From NCBI GenBank assembly GCA_002711845.1, contig PASF01000013.1:186001-250000 (forward strand): a stretch of 64,000 nucleotides of DNA, read 5' to 3'. The DNA is from Gammaproteobacteria bacterium (GTDB taxonomy: Bacteria > Pseudomonadota > Gammaproteobacteria > Pseudomonadales > Pseudohongiellaceae). Position numbers and translations under genes: made by a program. Below, one piece after another: positions 34,557 to 43,704 of the stretch. The notes beneath the pieces are model-generated. The model saw only the letters and a list, made by a program, of their open reading frames with translations. It was not told the origin of the DNA and did no database searches. Each line of letters begins with the position of its first letter. Positions within the stretch are counted from its first letter, which is position 1.

Positions 34557-35309
34557 ATGAAAGATATCAAAAAACTATTCAATCCCGACCCTAAAACCGG
34601 CACCCCGGCAGATGCTGACTCTCAGCCAATCGCCGAACGGCAGGAAGTTGATGCATTTTTGCAGAAAGTGGCTGCCATGCCGCCAACCGGCACCGGGGGT
34701 GCAGCGGGGCGCCTGGTGTTTGCGCTCGATGCCACGGCCAGCCGCGAAGCGACCTGGGACCAGGCCATGCAACTGCAGGCTGAGATGTTCAGCAGCGCCC
34801 AGTCTCTGGGCGGCCTGCAGGTCCAGCTGTGTTATTTCCGCGGCATTGCGGAGTTTTATGCCAGCGAGTGGTATCTGCAGACCAAGCCCCTGCTCAACAG
34901 GATGACCGGCATTCGTTGCCAGGCTGGCATTACCAGGATTGAACAACTGCTGGATCATGTAAAAGCAGAAACGCGGCAGTCCAAAGTGCACGCCGTGGTG
35001 TATATAGGTGATTGCATGGAAGAAAGCATGGATGTGCTGTGTCAGCGCGCCGGCGAGCTGGGTTTACTGAACGTGCCACTGTTCATGTTCCAGGAGGGCA
35101 ACGACACCCGTGCTCGGCGCTGCTTTGTGGACATGGCACGTCTGTCCGGTGGCGCCTATTCGCCGTTTGACCGCAACAGTGCCGATCAATTGCGGGACTT
35201 GCTGAGAGCCGTGGCGGTTTATGCCAGTGGGGGTCTCAAGGCGTTGCAGGATTTCAGTAAAACCGCACATCCGGCGGTCAAACTGCTGGGCCACCAATTG
35301 TCTCGTTGA
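34557..35309 (+). CDS. VWA-like domain protein
   Basis: A 250-residue soluble protein with a von Willebrand factor A-like fold. RLVFALDATASREATWDQAM matches the DxTxS form of the metal-ion-dependent adhesion motif. Later strands are VQLCYFRGIAEFYASEW, VHAVVYIGDCMEES and VPLFMFQEGND. No signal peptide or transmembrane helix is visible. It is 10 bases upstream of a membrane J-domain gene, so the two likely share an operon, perhaps as a chaperone-linked assembly device. It is transcribed divergently from the molybdenum hydroxylase operon, with about 150 bases between. Function is unknown. Confidence 0.78.
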   Translation: MKDIKKLFNPDPKTGTPADADSQPIAERQEVDAFLQKVAAMPPTGTGGAAGRLVFALDATASREATWDQAMQLQAEMFSSAQSLGGLQVQLCYFRGIAEFYASEWYLQTKPLLNRMTGIRCQAGITRIEQLLDHVKAETRQSKVHAVVYIGDCMEESMDVLCQRAGELGLLNVPLFMFQEGNDTRARRCFVDMARLSGGAYSPFDRNSADQLRDLLRAVAVYASGGLKALQDFSKTAHPAVKLLGHQLSR

Positions 35310-35319
35310 GGGCAACCAA

Positions 35320-36093
35320 TTGATTATCATCCGTTTATTGGCGCCCCTGCTGCTGGCATTGCTTGCCTATTGGGGACTGCGCCGCATCAGCCAGCGTTAC
35401 TCGCTGACCGCGCGCCAGTTCAAGTGGCTGGTTGGGCTGGCTGCGGCGCTGCTGGTGATCATGGTGCTGATTGTCATGGGTCGTCTGCCAGTGCAGGCGC
35501 TGGCAGCGCCCTTGTTGTTTTTGCTGACCTTTCTGCTGCGCAATGGCCACTGGCTGATGCGCATCCTGCCCATGCTGCGGCCGAAGTATCAAGGGCAGGG
35601 CCAGGCGCAGGGATCATCCCGCAGCGGTTCGGCGGGGCCTGGGGTGTCGTCTATCAAAACCCGCTGGCTGGCGATGGAGCTGACACACAGCACCGGATCG
35701 ATGGACGGAGAAGTGCTGACTGGCCAGTTTGCCGGTGACCGTCTGTCAGCGCTGTCGCTGGCGGATTTGCTGGAGGTGGCCAGTGAGTGCCGGCAGGACC
35801 CCGATTCCCTGCAACTGCTTGAAGCGTATCTGGATCGCATGTTTCCGGACTGGCGCGAGCATGCTAGCGCCGACGCCGACAGTGCCCGCGGTCCACGGCC
35901 CGCGGGTGATGAGTCAGCAATGACCGAAACGCTGGCTTTGGAAATACTCGGGCTGGGCAGCGATGCCACGCGCGAGGAAATCACCGCCGCCCACCGCCGC
36001 CTGATGCAGAAAATGCACCCGGATCGTGGTGGCTCGGACTATCTGGCGCAGCGCATCAATCAGGCTCGGGACTTTTTGTTGAGAAACGCCTGA
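35320..36093 (+). CDS. Membrane-anchored J-domain protein
   Basis: A 257-residue protein that starts with TTG at 35320 (GAGGG 7 bases upstream; no ATG option fits). Two or three hydrophobic helices occupy the first 80 residues (IIIRLLAPLLLALLAYWGL; WLVGLAAALLVIMVLIVMG; AAPLLFLLTFLL). A cytoplasmic linker follows, and a C-terminal J domain (about 205-257) has ALEILGLGSDATREEITAAH and the Hsp70-stimulating HPD motif in MQKMHPDRGGSD. The arrangement resembles Tim14/Pam18 or TM-J proteins, which recruit DnaK to a membrane partner. Its 3' end overlaps the convergent enoyl-CoA hydratase gene by 34 bases. Confidence 0.82.
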   Translation: MIIIRLLAPLLLALLAYWGLRRISQRYSLTARQFKWLVGLAAALLVIMVLIVMGRLPVQALAAPLLFLLTFLLRNGHWLMRILPMLRPKYQGQGQAQGSSRSGSAGPGVSSIKTRWLAMELTHSTGSMDGEVLTGQFAGDRLSALSLADLLEVASECRQDPDSLQLLEAYLDRMFPDWREHASADADSARGPRPAGDESAMTETLALEILGLGSDATREEITAAHRRLMQKMHPDRGGSDYLAQRINQARDFLLRNA

Positions 36094-36827
36094 AAGACGG
36101 CCTGCGCATCGGGCGTCTGCAGCAGCCGGGCGAATTCGGTCAGCTCTGTGGTGATAATGTCGTCCAATGGCTGGGCCTGGTTACGCTTGATCAAGGCTTT
36201 GGAGGTCTGCACAGCATCGGCGGGCAGGCGCGCGAGTTCATGCGCCTTGGTCATGGCGTGTTCCAGGTAGCCGGCCGCTGGCAGTACTTCATTGACGATG
36301 CCGTATTCCTGGGCCTTCTGTGCTGAAAATCGCTCGCCCAGCAGCAACAGTTCGCTGGCACGCTGGTGACCGACGATCTGTTGCAGCAGCAGACTGGAGC
36401 CGGCTTCGGGGCACAGTCCCAGGCGCGTAAAGGGCAGCTGCAGGAAGGATTCTTCAGAGGCATACACCAGGTCGCAATGCAGCAGCATGGTGGTACCAAT
36501 ACCGATTGCCAATCCGCCCACCGCGGCGATCACCGGTTTGCGCGCATGGCCGATAGCCTTCATGAACTGGACCGACGGGCGTTCGGTGCCCATGTCGGGC
36601 GACTTCACGAAATCGTTCACGTCATTGCCGCTGGTGAAGCACTCTTCAGTGCCACGAATCAATATGGCCTTGATGTCATCGTCCTGGTCGGCGGCTTTAA
36701 TGCCTTGCGCCAGCGCCGCGTACATGGTTTGGGTCAACGCATTTTTCTTGTCTGGCCGGTTTATCTGCAAAACCAGAACGCCGTGTGAGATCTGATAGAT
36801 AACATGCTGATCGGGTGAGGAAATCAT
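36060..36827 (-). CDS. Enoyl-CoA hydratase/isomerase family protein
   Basis: A 255-residue crotonase-superfamily enzyme that probably hydrates or isomerises enoyl-CoA esters. Core segments are INRPDKKNALTQTMYAAL (CoA-binding entry), RGTEECFTSGNDVNDF (first oxyanion-hole strand) and AAVGGLAIGIGTTMLLHCDLV (second oxyanion hole and active-site helix). FTRLGLCPEAGSSLLLQQIV carries the usual catalytic-Glu region (PEAG). A diverged copy of its first 22 codons is found at 47999-48066. It lies upstream of an acyl-CoA ligase group on the same strand, suggesting a role in acid degradation. Confidence 0.9.
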   Translation of the reverse strand: MISSPDQHVIYQISHGVLVLQINRPDKKNALTQTMYAALAQGIKAADQDDDIKAILIRGTEECFTSGNDVNDFVKSPDMGTERPSVQFMKAIGHARKPVIAAVGGLAIGIGTTMLLHCDLVYASEESFLQLPFTRLGLCPEAGSSLLLQQIVGHQRASELLLLGERFSAQKAQEYGIVNEVLPAAGYLEHAMTKAHELARLPADAVQTSKALIKRNQAQPLDDIITTELTEFARLLQTPDAQAVFQAFLNKKSRA

Positions 36828-36932
36828 GGTTTGAGCCCGTGTTGGTCATTGGATTTGACCCGATTGTAGAGCAAGACTGCGCCCTTGGGTAGGGATCCTG
36901 AATGGCCTCAGTTTGCCGGCGAAGGCGCCGTG

Positions 36933-38132
36933 TTAATCAGTTGCAAGAAATGCGGCTATGACCCCGGCCTTCTGTTCCAGCATGTAGACCCCGTCAAGAT
37001 GGCCCCACGGCCCTTCGATTTCCTCGTAATGGGACTCCTTGCCCAGTGCCTGCAAGGTATTGTGCGCCTCGCGGGCCAGGTAAGGTTGCAGCAGCAGGTC
37101 ATTGGTCGCGGGCAGGAACAGTGTTTTGGCGCTGACCGGACTCAGGCCCGTGGCAAGGTCTTCTGCAAAGCCGGCCATAAACAACTGGTTGGCGCGCACC
37201 AGGTATAACAGGTGATTGGCGTCGGCATACACGGTACGCGCCTCGGCGGCCGCATTGAGCTGGTTGATGACCGTAAAATTCTCGCGAATATCATGTAAAG
37301 GTGCTGTTTCGCGCGCCGAGCTGCTGGCGTAGATCTGATTGAACATCAATGGATGCATGGCTTGCAGGGTGACCATACCCAGTGCCTGGCGCAGGCCGTC
37401 CACGGGTGCGTCATGCCGGTAATAATCGCCGTTGTTCCAGTTCGGGTCGGCGATGATCGGATTGGCCCACTGCTGCAGCGTGGCAATTGTCCACGGGTCA
37501 ACCGCGCCGGCCCCAATGACCGAGATGACACGCTCAACAAAGTCCGGGTAGGCGGTGGCCCAGTCCAGCGCCTGCAGTGATCCCATGGACGCGCCAATGA
37601 CCGCGTGCAGTCGGGTCACATCGAGGCTGTCGAGCAGGGCTTTCTGGACATTGACAAAATCCCGGATGGTGACGACCGGGAAGTCCAGTGCATAGGGTTC
37701 GCCGGTGGCCGGGTTGAGTGTTGCCGGTCCGGTCGTGGTCACCCTGGGGTTGTGAGGCTCCTGGTTGACCAGTGTGTCGGAACTGATCACAAAGTAGGTA
37801 TTGGTGTCGATGGCTTTGCCCGGGCCAATCAGGGCGTCCCAGTATCCGGGTAGCGGGTCATTCTCGGTGTAACGCCCGGCCGCATGACTGTTGCCCGAGA
37901 AAAAATGCGTGACCAGAATGACGTTGTCCCTGGCGGCATTGAGTTCTCCGTAGGCTTCCCAGCCGACATTGACCTCGGCAATCTGCTGGCCGTTGAAGGT
38001 GGAAAAGTTCCGGGTGCTGAACACCTGCTTGTTGACCAGTCCGACCGAGTCGTTTGCCCGTGATGATGACATGCACGTACTCAGCAGTATGGCGAGCAGG
38101 GCCGGCAAGGCAATGCTGTTGACTTTGATCAT
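36933..38132 (-). CDS. Exported MetX-like alpha/beta hydrolase
   Basis: A 399-residue protein of the homoserine O-acetyltransferase (MetX)-like alpha/beta-hydrolase group. Segments are VTHFFSGNSHAAG, the nucleophile elbow IGASMGSLQALDW (Ser about 182), FLPATNDLLLQP (acid) and GPWGHLDGVY (His). Unlike biosynthetic MetX it begins with a signal sequence (LPALLAILLSTCMSSSRAND), and Cys 20 sits where a lipobox Cys would be, though Thr at -1 is unusual. It should therefore act in the periplasm or as a lipoprotein, so methionine synthesis is unlikely. An ester-hydrolysing or acyl-transfer role linked to the neighbouring CoA ligase is inferred. Confidence 0.82.
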   Translation of the reverse strand: MIKVNSIALPALLAILLSTCMSSSRANDSVGLVNKQVFSTRNFSTFNGQQIAEVNVGWEAYGELNAARDNVILVTHFFSGNSHAAGRYTENDPLPGYWDALIGPGKAIDTNTYFVISSDTLVNQEPHNPRVTTTGPATLNPATGEPYALDFPVVTIRDFVNVQKALLDSLDVTRLHAVIGASMGSLQALDWATAYPDFVERVISVIGAGAVDPWTIATLQQWANPIIADPNWNNGDYYRHDAPVDGLRQALGMVTLQAMHPLMFNQIYASSSARETAPLHDIRENFTVINQLNAAAEARTVYADANHLLYLVRANQLFMAGFAEDLATGLSPVSAKTLFLPATNDLLLQPYLAREAHNTLQALGKESHYEEIEGPWGHLDGVYMLEQKAGVIAAFLATD

Positions 38133-38169
38133 GATCTGTTTCCCCTCATCAGTTCAGGCCTCGCCCTGT

Positions 38170-39789
38170 TCAGCACAGAAGCACATGGCCATACTGCTCG
38201 CGCAGTGCGTTTTTCAGAACTTTGCCGGTGCCGTTTTTGGGCAGCGCGGACACAAAAATGCTCTGGTCCGGCGTCCACCAGCGGGCTATTTTACCGTCCA
38301 GAAAGTTAACCATATCCTGGTGCGTGATGCTGGCATTTTTGTTCGGCACGACAATCAGCACCGGGCGCTCGTCCCATTTTTCATGTCGGGCACCAATGAC
38401 CGAGCACTCGTTGACGGACGGATGCTGACTGATGATGTTTTCTATCTCCAGTGAGCTGATCCATTCGCCACCGCTCTTGATGACATCTTTTTTTCGGTCA
38501 ACCACACGCAGAATGCCTGTTGGGTCGATAACAGCAATATCGCCGGTCGCCAGCCAGCCATCCGGGAACGCACTGAGGTCGTCGTTTTGATAATATTGCG
38601 AGCTGATCCACGGACCGCGCACGCGCAACTCGCCAGTGGCGGCGCCGTCGTGACTGACGCGCTGGTCGTCGGCATCGAACAAAGCCATTTCAACACCAAA
38701 GGCTGCCCGGCCGGCCGAGGTCTGCAGCTGATAGCGCTCCGGCAAAGACAACGCCATAATATCAGGTGCAGGCGGCAACGAGGTGGCCAGCGGGCCGGTT
38801 TCAGTCATGCCCCAGATGGGTTGCCAGTAAACGCCATAGCGCTCCTGGTACAGCTTGACCATGCCCAGCGGAGAGGCCGCGCCACCCACGCAGACGCGTT
38901 GCAGTGAGGTGTTGCTGATGGCATTGTCCGCCCAGTAATTGTGCAATGTCAGCCAGATGGTAGGCACCCCCAGGCCCACAGTGACGCCTTCCGAATCGAT
39001 CAGTGCCGCCATGCTGGCGCCATCCATGCCGGCGCCGGGCAATACCAGCTTGCAACCGGCCAATGGCGCCGCATAAGGCGCACCCCAGGCACCGGCATGG
39101 TACATCGCTACCATGGGCATGAGCACCGTGTCGGGATTGAGGTCCAGCAATTCGCGGGATGCTGTTGCCTGTGCATGCAGCACCATGGCGCGATGTGAAT
39201 AAAGAACGCCTTTGGGGTTGCCGGTCGTGCCCGAGGTATAACAGAGTGCTGCAGCGGTATTCTGGTCGAAGCGTGGCCAGTCATAGTCCGTTGCTTGCGC
39301 AGCCAGCAGATCCTCGAAACAGTGCAGCGGCGCCAACGCAGTGGCGGGCATGTGCTGGCGATCGGTCATCACTACAAAGCCTTTTACGTTCGTCAGTTTG
39401 TCCTGCAACGGCTCAAGCAGTTCGACAAAAGACAGATCGACAAACACGAGGCAGTCTTCGGCGTGATTGATGATGTATTCGATCTGTTCACTGAACAGCC
39501 GCGGATTGACGGTATGCAGGACGGCACCCACGCCGGATACTGCATAATACAGCTCCATATGACGGTGTGTGTTCCACGCCAGTGTCGCCACGCGGTCACC
39601 GGGTTCTACGCCAAGTGCACCCAGGGCATGGGCAAGTTGGCTGCTGCGTTGCCAGATCTGGGCGTAATTGCTGCGGTGGATATCGCCTTCCAGGCGACGT
39701 GACACGATGGCCTGCGATGGATGGCGATCGCAGGCATGACGCAGCAGGTCGATGATCAGTAGTTGGGTGTCCATCATGTTGCCGAGCAT
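38170..39789 (-). CDS. Acyl-CoA synthetase (AMP-forming)
   Basis: A 539-residue ANL-superfamily ligase that activates a carboxylic acid as acyl-AMP and then acyl-CoA. Motifs in order: the P-loop-like YTSGTTGNPKG, the adenine-binding GMTETGP, DGWLATGDIAVID (A7), RKKDVIKSGGEW (A8 hinge) and a terminal catalytic Lys in PKNGTGKVLKNAL. It resembles medium-chain ligases of the AlkK type rather than the long-chain FadD. AGGAG precedes the ATG at 39789. It sits between the exported hydrolase and a GntP-family permease on the same strand, so it may activate the acid delivered by them. Chain length is a guess. Confidence 0.9.
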   Translation of the reverse strand: MLGNMMDTQLLIIDLLRHACDRHPSQAIVSRRLEGDIHRSNYAQIWQRSSQLAHALGALGVEPGDRVATLAWNTHRHMELYYAVSGVGAVLHTVNPRLFSEQIEYIINHAEDCLVFVDLSFVELLEPLQDKLTNVKGFVVMTDRQHMPATALAPLHCFEDLLAAQATDYDWPRFDQNTAAALCYTSGTTGNPKGVLYSHRAMVLHAQATASRELLDLNPDTVLMPMVAMYHAGAWGAPYAAPLAGCKLVLPGAGMDGASMAALIDSEGVTVGLGVPTIWLTLHNYWADNAISNTSLQRVCVGGAASPLGMVKLYQERYGVYWQPIWGMTETGPLATSLPPAPDIMALSLPERYQLQTSAGRAAFGVEMALFDADDQRVSHDGAATGELRVRGPWISSQYYQNDDLSAFPDGWLATGDIAVIDPTGILRVVDRKKDVIKSGGEWISSLEIENIISQHPSVNECSVIGARHEKWDERPVLIVVPNKNASITHQDMVNFLDGKIARWWTPDQSIFVSALPKNGTGKVLKNALREQYGHVLLC

Positions 39790-39862
39790 TTACATCTCCT
39801 GCGGGTCAATCGGGTCAGGTGTTGTTGGATAAAACGACAGGTGCTGGTCGGTAGGTGTCAGT

Positions 39863-41167
39863 TCAGAACAGGTTAAACAGCAGCAATGCCAGTGACAGTC
39901 CCATCAAGGGCACCACGACGGTGACGGCGCCGACCGCCCAGTACGCATCCTTGTGGGACTCGTTACAGATGCCACGTATGGTGGTGACGACATAGCCGTT
40001 GTGCGGCAGGGAGTCCAGCGCCCCGGATGAAATGGAGACCACCCGGTGCAGCTGCTCAGGGCTAACACCCAGATCCAGATAATGAGGTGCCACGGCGGGC
40101 AGGGCGATGACCTGGCCGCCGGACGCGGATCCGGTGAGTCCGGCAATGGCGCTGACGGCGACGGCGGCGCCAACCAGTTCATTGCCGGGCAAGGACGTTA
40201 CTGCCAGCACGGCCATATCAAAGGCCGGTGTGATGCGCGCCACGCCACCAAAACCGACCACGGCGGCGGTGTTGCCAATGGCGATCAAGGCACCGGTGGT
40301 GGCATGCCCCAGTGCCACCTGGATGTCGGAGAAGAAACGCCAGTTGATGGCCATCAGCGTGAGCACGCCGCCAAGCAACGCGACGATAAGCGCATTCTGT
40401 TGCAATGTGTCGTGATAAATAAACGAAAGTGCCAGAACGATGATCAGCGGCAGCATACCTGTTGCCGGATGTGGCAGCTGACGCTGCAGCAGTTGTGGAT
40501 CGTTGTCGCGCGCCTGGAAGCGCTCGCCCCGGTTGACGGCAGCGCCAATGATACGCTGCAGCCACCAGTAGCCGAACAGCGCCATGAATACAGCGACCAC
40601 AAGACTGACTTCCCAGGCGGCATAAGGGGTGGTGCCCAGATACTCCATGGGAATCCAGTTCTGGATTTCGGGTGAACCGGCCGAGGTCATGGTGAAGGTT
40701 ACGGAGCCAAATGCCAGGGCCGCGGGAATGAATCGCCGGGGCAGGTTGGCCTCCTTGAACAGGCTCAATGCCATCGGGTAAACGGCAAATGCCACGACAA
40801 ACAGGCTGACACCACCATAGGTCAGCACGGCGCAGGCGATGACCACCGCCAGTACGGCGCGCTGTTTGCCCAGCTTGCCGGTGATCCAGCCCGCCACGCT
40901 GTCGGCGGCACCGGTGTCTTCCATGAACTTGCCAAAGATGGAACCGAGCAGGAACATGAAAAACCAGGACGCGATAAAGCCTGTGAAGCCTGACATGTAA
41001 CTTTGCACAAAATTCTGCTCAGCCATGAATACCGGGATGCCACTGGTCAGGGCAACGATCAGTGCGCAGATCGGGGCGCTGATAAACAGGTTCCAGCCAC
41101 GCAAGGTAAGCAGGATGAGTAATGCGAGGCCGCCCACCAGGCCGACTAAACTGACTGCATCTGACAT
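39863..41167 (-). CDS. GntP-family carboxylate permease
   Basis: A 434-residue inner-membrane permease with about twelve helices. It matches the GntP/H+:gluconate symporter family, whose members import gluconate, hydroxy acids or related carboxylates. Helpful segments are SWFFMFLLGSIFGKFMEDTG, AVLTYGGVSLFVVAFAVYPM, the mid-chain FGSVTFTMTSAGSPEIQNW, and GLTGSASGGQVIALPAVAP and SGALDSLPHNGYV near the C-terminus. GAGGGG lies before the start. It precedes the CoA ligase on the same strand, so a carboxylate is the likely cargo. Confidence 0.88.
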   Translation of the reverse strand: MSDAVSLVGLVGGLALLILLTLRGWNLFISAPICALIVALTSGIPVFMAEQNFVQSYMSGFTGFIASWFFMFLLGSIFGKFMEDTGAADSVAGWITGKLGKQRAVLAVVIACAVLTYGGVSLFVVAFAVYPMALSLFKEANLPRRFIPAALAFGSVTFTMTSAGSPEIQNWIPMEYLGTTPYAAWEVSLVVAVFMALFGYWWLQRIIGAAVNRGERFQARDNDPQLLQRQLPHPATGMLPLIIVLALSFIYHDTLQQNALIVALLGGVLTLMAINWRFFSDIQVALGHATTGALIAIGNTAAVVGFGGVARITPAFDMAVLAVTSLPGNELVGAAVAVSAIAGLTGSASGGQVIALPAVAPHYLDLGVSPEQLHRVVSISSGALDSLPHNGYVVTTIRGICNESHKDAYWAVGAVTVVVPLMGLSLALLLFNLF

Positions 41168-41315
41168 GATGACCCCTCTGACTCGTTATTCTTGGTGGGG
41201 CTATTGTTCATGAATGCAGCCATGCAACCCATAGTACTATGGTACAGGTCACAACAGGACGAACTTGGGGTATGGTGGCGACCGACTAATAAAAAATCCA
41301 CGGGGAGTTTGTCCA

Positions 41316-43616
41316 ATGAAGCACATACAATTCAAACGTTCAGCCTGCGCAATGGCTGTGTCGGCTGCCATGGGTGGTTTTGCACTCCCCGCGCTGGCAC
41401 AGGATACCACGACGGATACCCGGCAGCCCGAAGGCCGCATACTGGAAAGCATTGAAGTGACCGCGCGCCGCACTGTCGAGAACATGCAACAGGTGCCGTT
41501 GGCTGTGACCTCTCTTGGCGCCGACGAAATCTCGGATCGCGGTCTTGAGACCATTCTCGAAGTACAACAGTTTTCACCCAACACGACCTTGCAGGAAAGC
41601 AGGGCGACCAATTCCACACTGACCGCATTCATCCGCGGCGTGGGTCAGGAAGATCCGCTTTGGGGATATGAATCGGGTGTGGGAATCTACATCGATGACG
41701 TCTATATCGCCCGGCCGCAGGGCGCCGTGCTGGACATTCTCAATGTCCAGCGTGTCGAAGTTTTGCGTGGGCCGCAGGGTACCCTGTACGGCAAGAACAC
41801 TGTCGGCGGTGCGCTCAAGTATGTCACTCAGCGCATGACCGGTGAATCCGAGCTGGCGGCGACAGTCACTGCCGGCACCTACGGTCAGCGCGACCTGAAG
41901 CTGGTTGGCCAGGTGCCCGTCACAGATGATTTTTACCTGGGGTTTGGTTTCGCCAACCTGACCCGTGACGGGTTTGGCAAATTCCTGGTCAGCGACCTGC
42001 CTGGTCAGGATATGGAAAACTACAACAAGGATCTGCAGGCGTATCGACTGACCGCGGAGTATACGCCCGCTGACAATCTGTTTATTCAGCTGGGGTATGA
42101 CAAGACTGAAGATACGTCAAATTCCAAAGGCGGTTACCGCCTGCTGCCGAGCCTGCTGACCAATGCCGCACCGGTGCCGGACAGCATCTACGACTCCTAC
42201 ACCAGCCTGCCCACTGAGAACCGAGTGGAAACCGAAGGTGTGAACCTGACAGTTCAATGGGACGTCAATAACTCGACAACGTTGAAATCGATTACTTCCC
42301 AACGCGAGAATTACTCGCCGGTGAATATAGATTTTGATAATACCCCGCTGCGTATTTTTGATGTGCCGGCCATCTACGAGGATGAATGGTTTACCCAGGA
42401 GTTTCAGCTGAGCTATCGTGCTGACAACTTTAATGTGGTGTCCGGGCTTTACTACTTTGACTCAGAGTCCTGTGGTGTCTTTGACGCTATTCTGGAAGAG
42501 CTAGGCAAGTCACTGGGTGCGCCAGGGCTGACACGGGAAGTGTCCGGCTGCAGCAATAGCAAGAGCACCGCGGTATACGCCGACGGCACTTACCGCTTTA
42601 ATGATCGGTGGAGTGTCAGTGGCGGTATTCGCTATACCAAGGACGAAAAAGATTCCGTGGTGCGCAATGGGCTGATTTTCGATACCGTCTATCCGGAGTC
42701 CGGCTGGTTGCCAGGTTATGTCCGCACCGCACCCGCCACACCCGTTGTGCTCGATGACAGTGCTGACTGGTCCAAGGTAACGCCCCGCATCAGCATCGAG
42801 TACCAGGTCAACAGCGACACCATGATGTACGCCAGCTACAGTGAAGGTTTCAAGTCCGGCACTTTTAACCCACGGGCAACGACTGCCGAACCGGCAGCCG
42901 ATCCGGAAGATGTGGAATCCTTTGAAGTGGGCATCAAAACCGACCTGACGTCGACGTTCCGCCTTAATGCGGCTGCCTTCATGCTGGACCATAAAGACCG
43001 CCAGTATATCGCTGTCATTCCCGACCCGAATGACAATGCGGCACTGAATCAGCGTCTGGGTAATGTCGGTCAGTCCGAGGCCAACGGTCTCGAGTTTGAA
43101 TTTACCTGGCTTGCCGGCGATCACCTGAGCCTGTTCGGCAACGTGGGGCTGATTGATGCGGACTTCAGTAACGTTTTCAGTTTCGACGCCAACCTGAACC
43201 GGATTGATATCACGGATGATTTTGTTATCACCAACACGCCGGAACAGACTATCAACCTGGGCTTCAACTATGATCTGCCCGTGTCTACCGGTGATGTCGT
43301 GTTCACCGGTAACTATAGCTACCGCAGTGAATACAGCCTGACCGAGCTTGGCAATGTTCTGGAGCAAGCGGGTTACGGACTGGTTAACCTGGGTGTCAGC
43401 TGGACCAGCTCGGACGGTAAAATGTCATTGGGCCTGCACGGAAAGAACCTGACGGATGAGGAATTCCTGGTCGGCAACTATGCCTTCCTGGGCGCCGCCA
43501 ACCCGTCACTGCCTAATGGATATGCACCCGGGCTGGGTGGTGATACAACCTTGATCGGATACTACGGTGCGCCGCGTACCATCAGCCTGTCGCTGGGTTA
43601 TCGCTTCGGCCGATAA
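41316..43616 (+). CDS. TonB-dependent receptor
   Basis: A 766-residue outer-membrane TonB-dependent receptor. A signal peptide ends in AMGGFALPALAQD. The plug starts with a TonB-box-like SIEVTARRTVENMQQVPLAV, with IYIDDVYIARPQGAVLDILN and VEVLRGPQGTLYGKNTVGGA, the classic plug motifs. The barrel ends with SLSLGYRFGR, where the last aromatic is followed by Gly-Arg. The ATG at 41316 has GGGGAG upstream; the longer reading starts before this site. It is divergent from the GntP-family permease gene. The sequence type is common in marine gammaproteobacteria; the ligand is unknown, perhaps a lipid or aromatic ester given the neighbours. Confidence 0.94.
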   Translation: MKHIQFKRSACAMAVSAAMGGFALPALAQDTTTDTRQPEGRILESIEVTARRTVENMQQVPLAVTSLGADEISDRGLETILEVQQFSPNTTLQESRATNSTLTAFIRGVGQEDPLWGYESGVGIYIDDVYIARPQGAVLDILNVQRVEVLRGPQGTLYGKNTVGGALKYVTQRMTGESELAATVTAGTYGQRDLKLVGQVPVTDDFYLGFGFANLTRDGFGKFLVSDLPGQDMENYNKDLQAYRLTAEYTPADNLFIQLGYDKTEDTSNSKGGYRLLPSLLTNAAPVPDSIYDSYTSLPTENRVETEGVNLTVQWDVNNSTTLKSITSQRENYSPVNIDFDNTPLRIFDVPAIYEDEWFTQEFQLSYRADNFNVVSGLYYFDSESCGVFDAILEELGKSLGAPGLTREVSGCSNSKSTAVYADGTYRFNDRWSVSGGIRYTKDEKDSVVRNGLIFDTVYPESGWLPGYVRTAPATPVVLDDSADWSKVTPRISIEYQVNSDTMMYASYSEGFKSGTFNPRATTAEPAADPEDVESFEVGIKTDLTSTFRLNAAAFMLDHKDRQYIAVIPDPNDNAALNQRLGNVGQSEANGLEFEFTWLAGDHLSLFGNVGLIDADFSNVFSFDANLNRIDITDDFVITNTPEQTINLGFNYDLPVSTGDVVFTGNYSYRSEYSLTELGNVLEQAGYGLVNLGVSWTSSDGKMSLGLHGKNLTDEEFLVGNYAFLGAANPSLPNGYAPGLGGDTTLIGYYGAPRTISLSLGYRFGR

Positions 43617-43644
43617 TCAGAAGGATTTCCTTTCCATGACCTTG

Positions 43645-43678
43645 TGCCACCATCGCTGTTGTGATGGTGGCATTTTTT
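43645..43678 (+). terminator. Terminator after second TonB receptor
   Basis: TGCCACCATC (43645-43654) pairs with GATGGTGGCA (43663-43672), followed by six T residues. Confidence 0.9.
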
Positions 43679-43704
43679 ATTGCGCTGAATTAGATTAGGA
43701 AACC

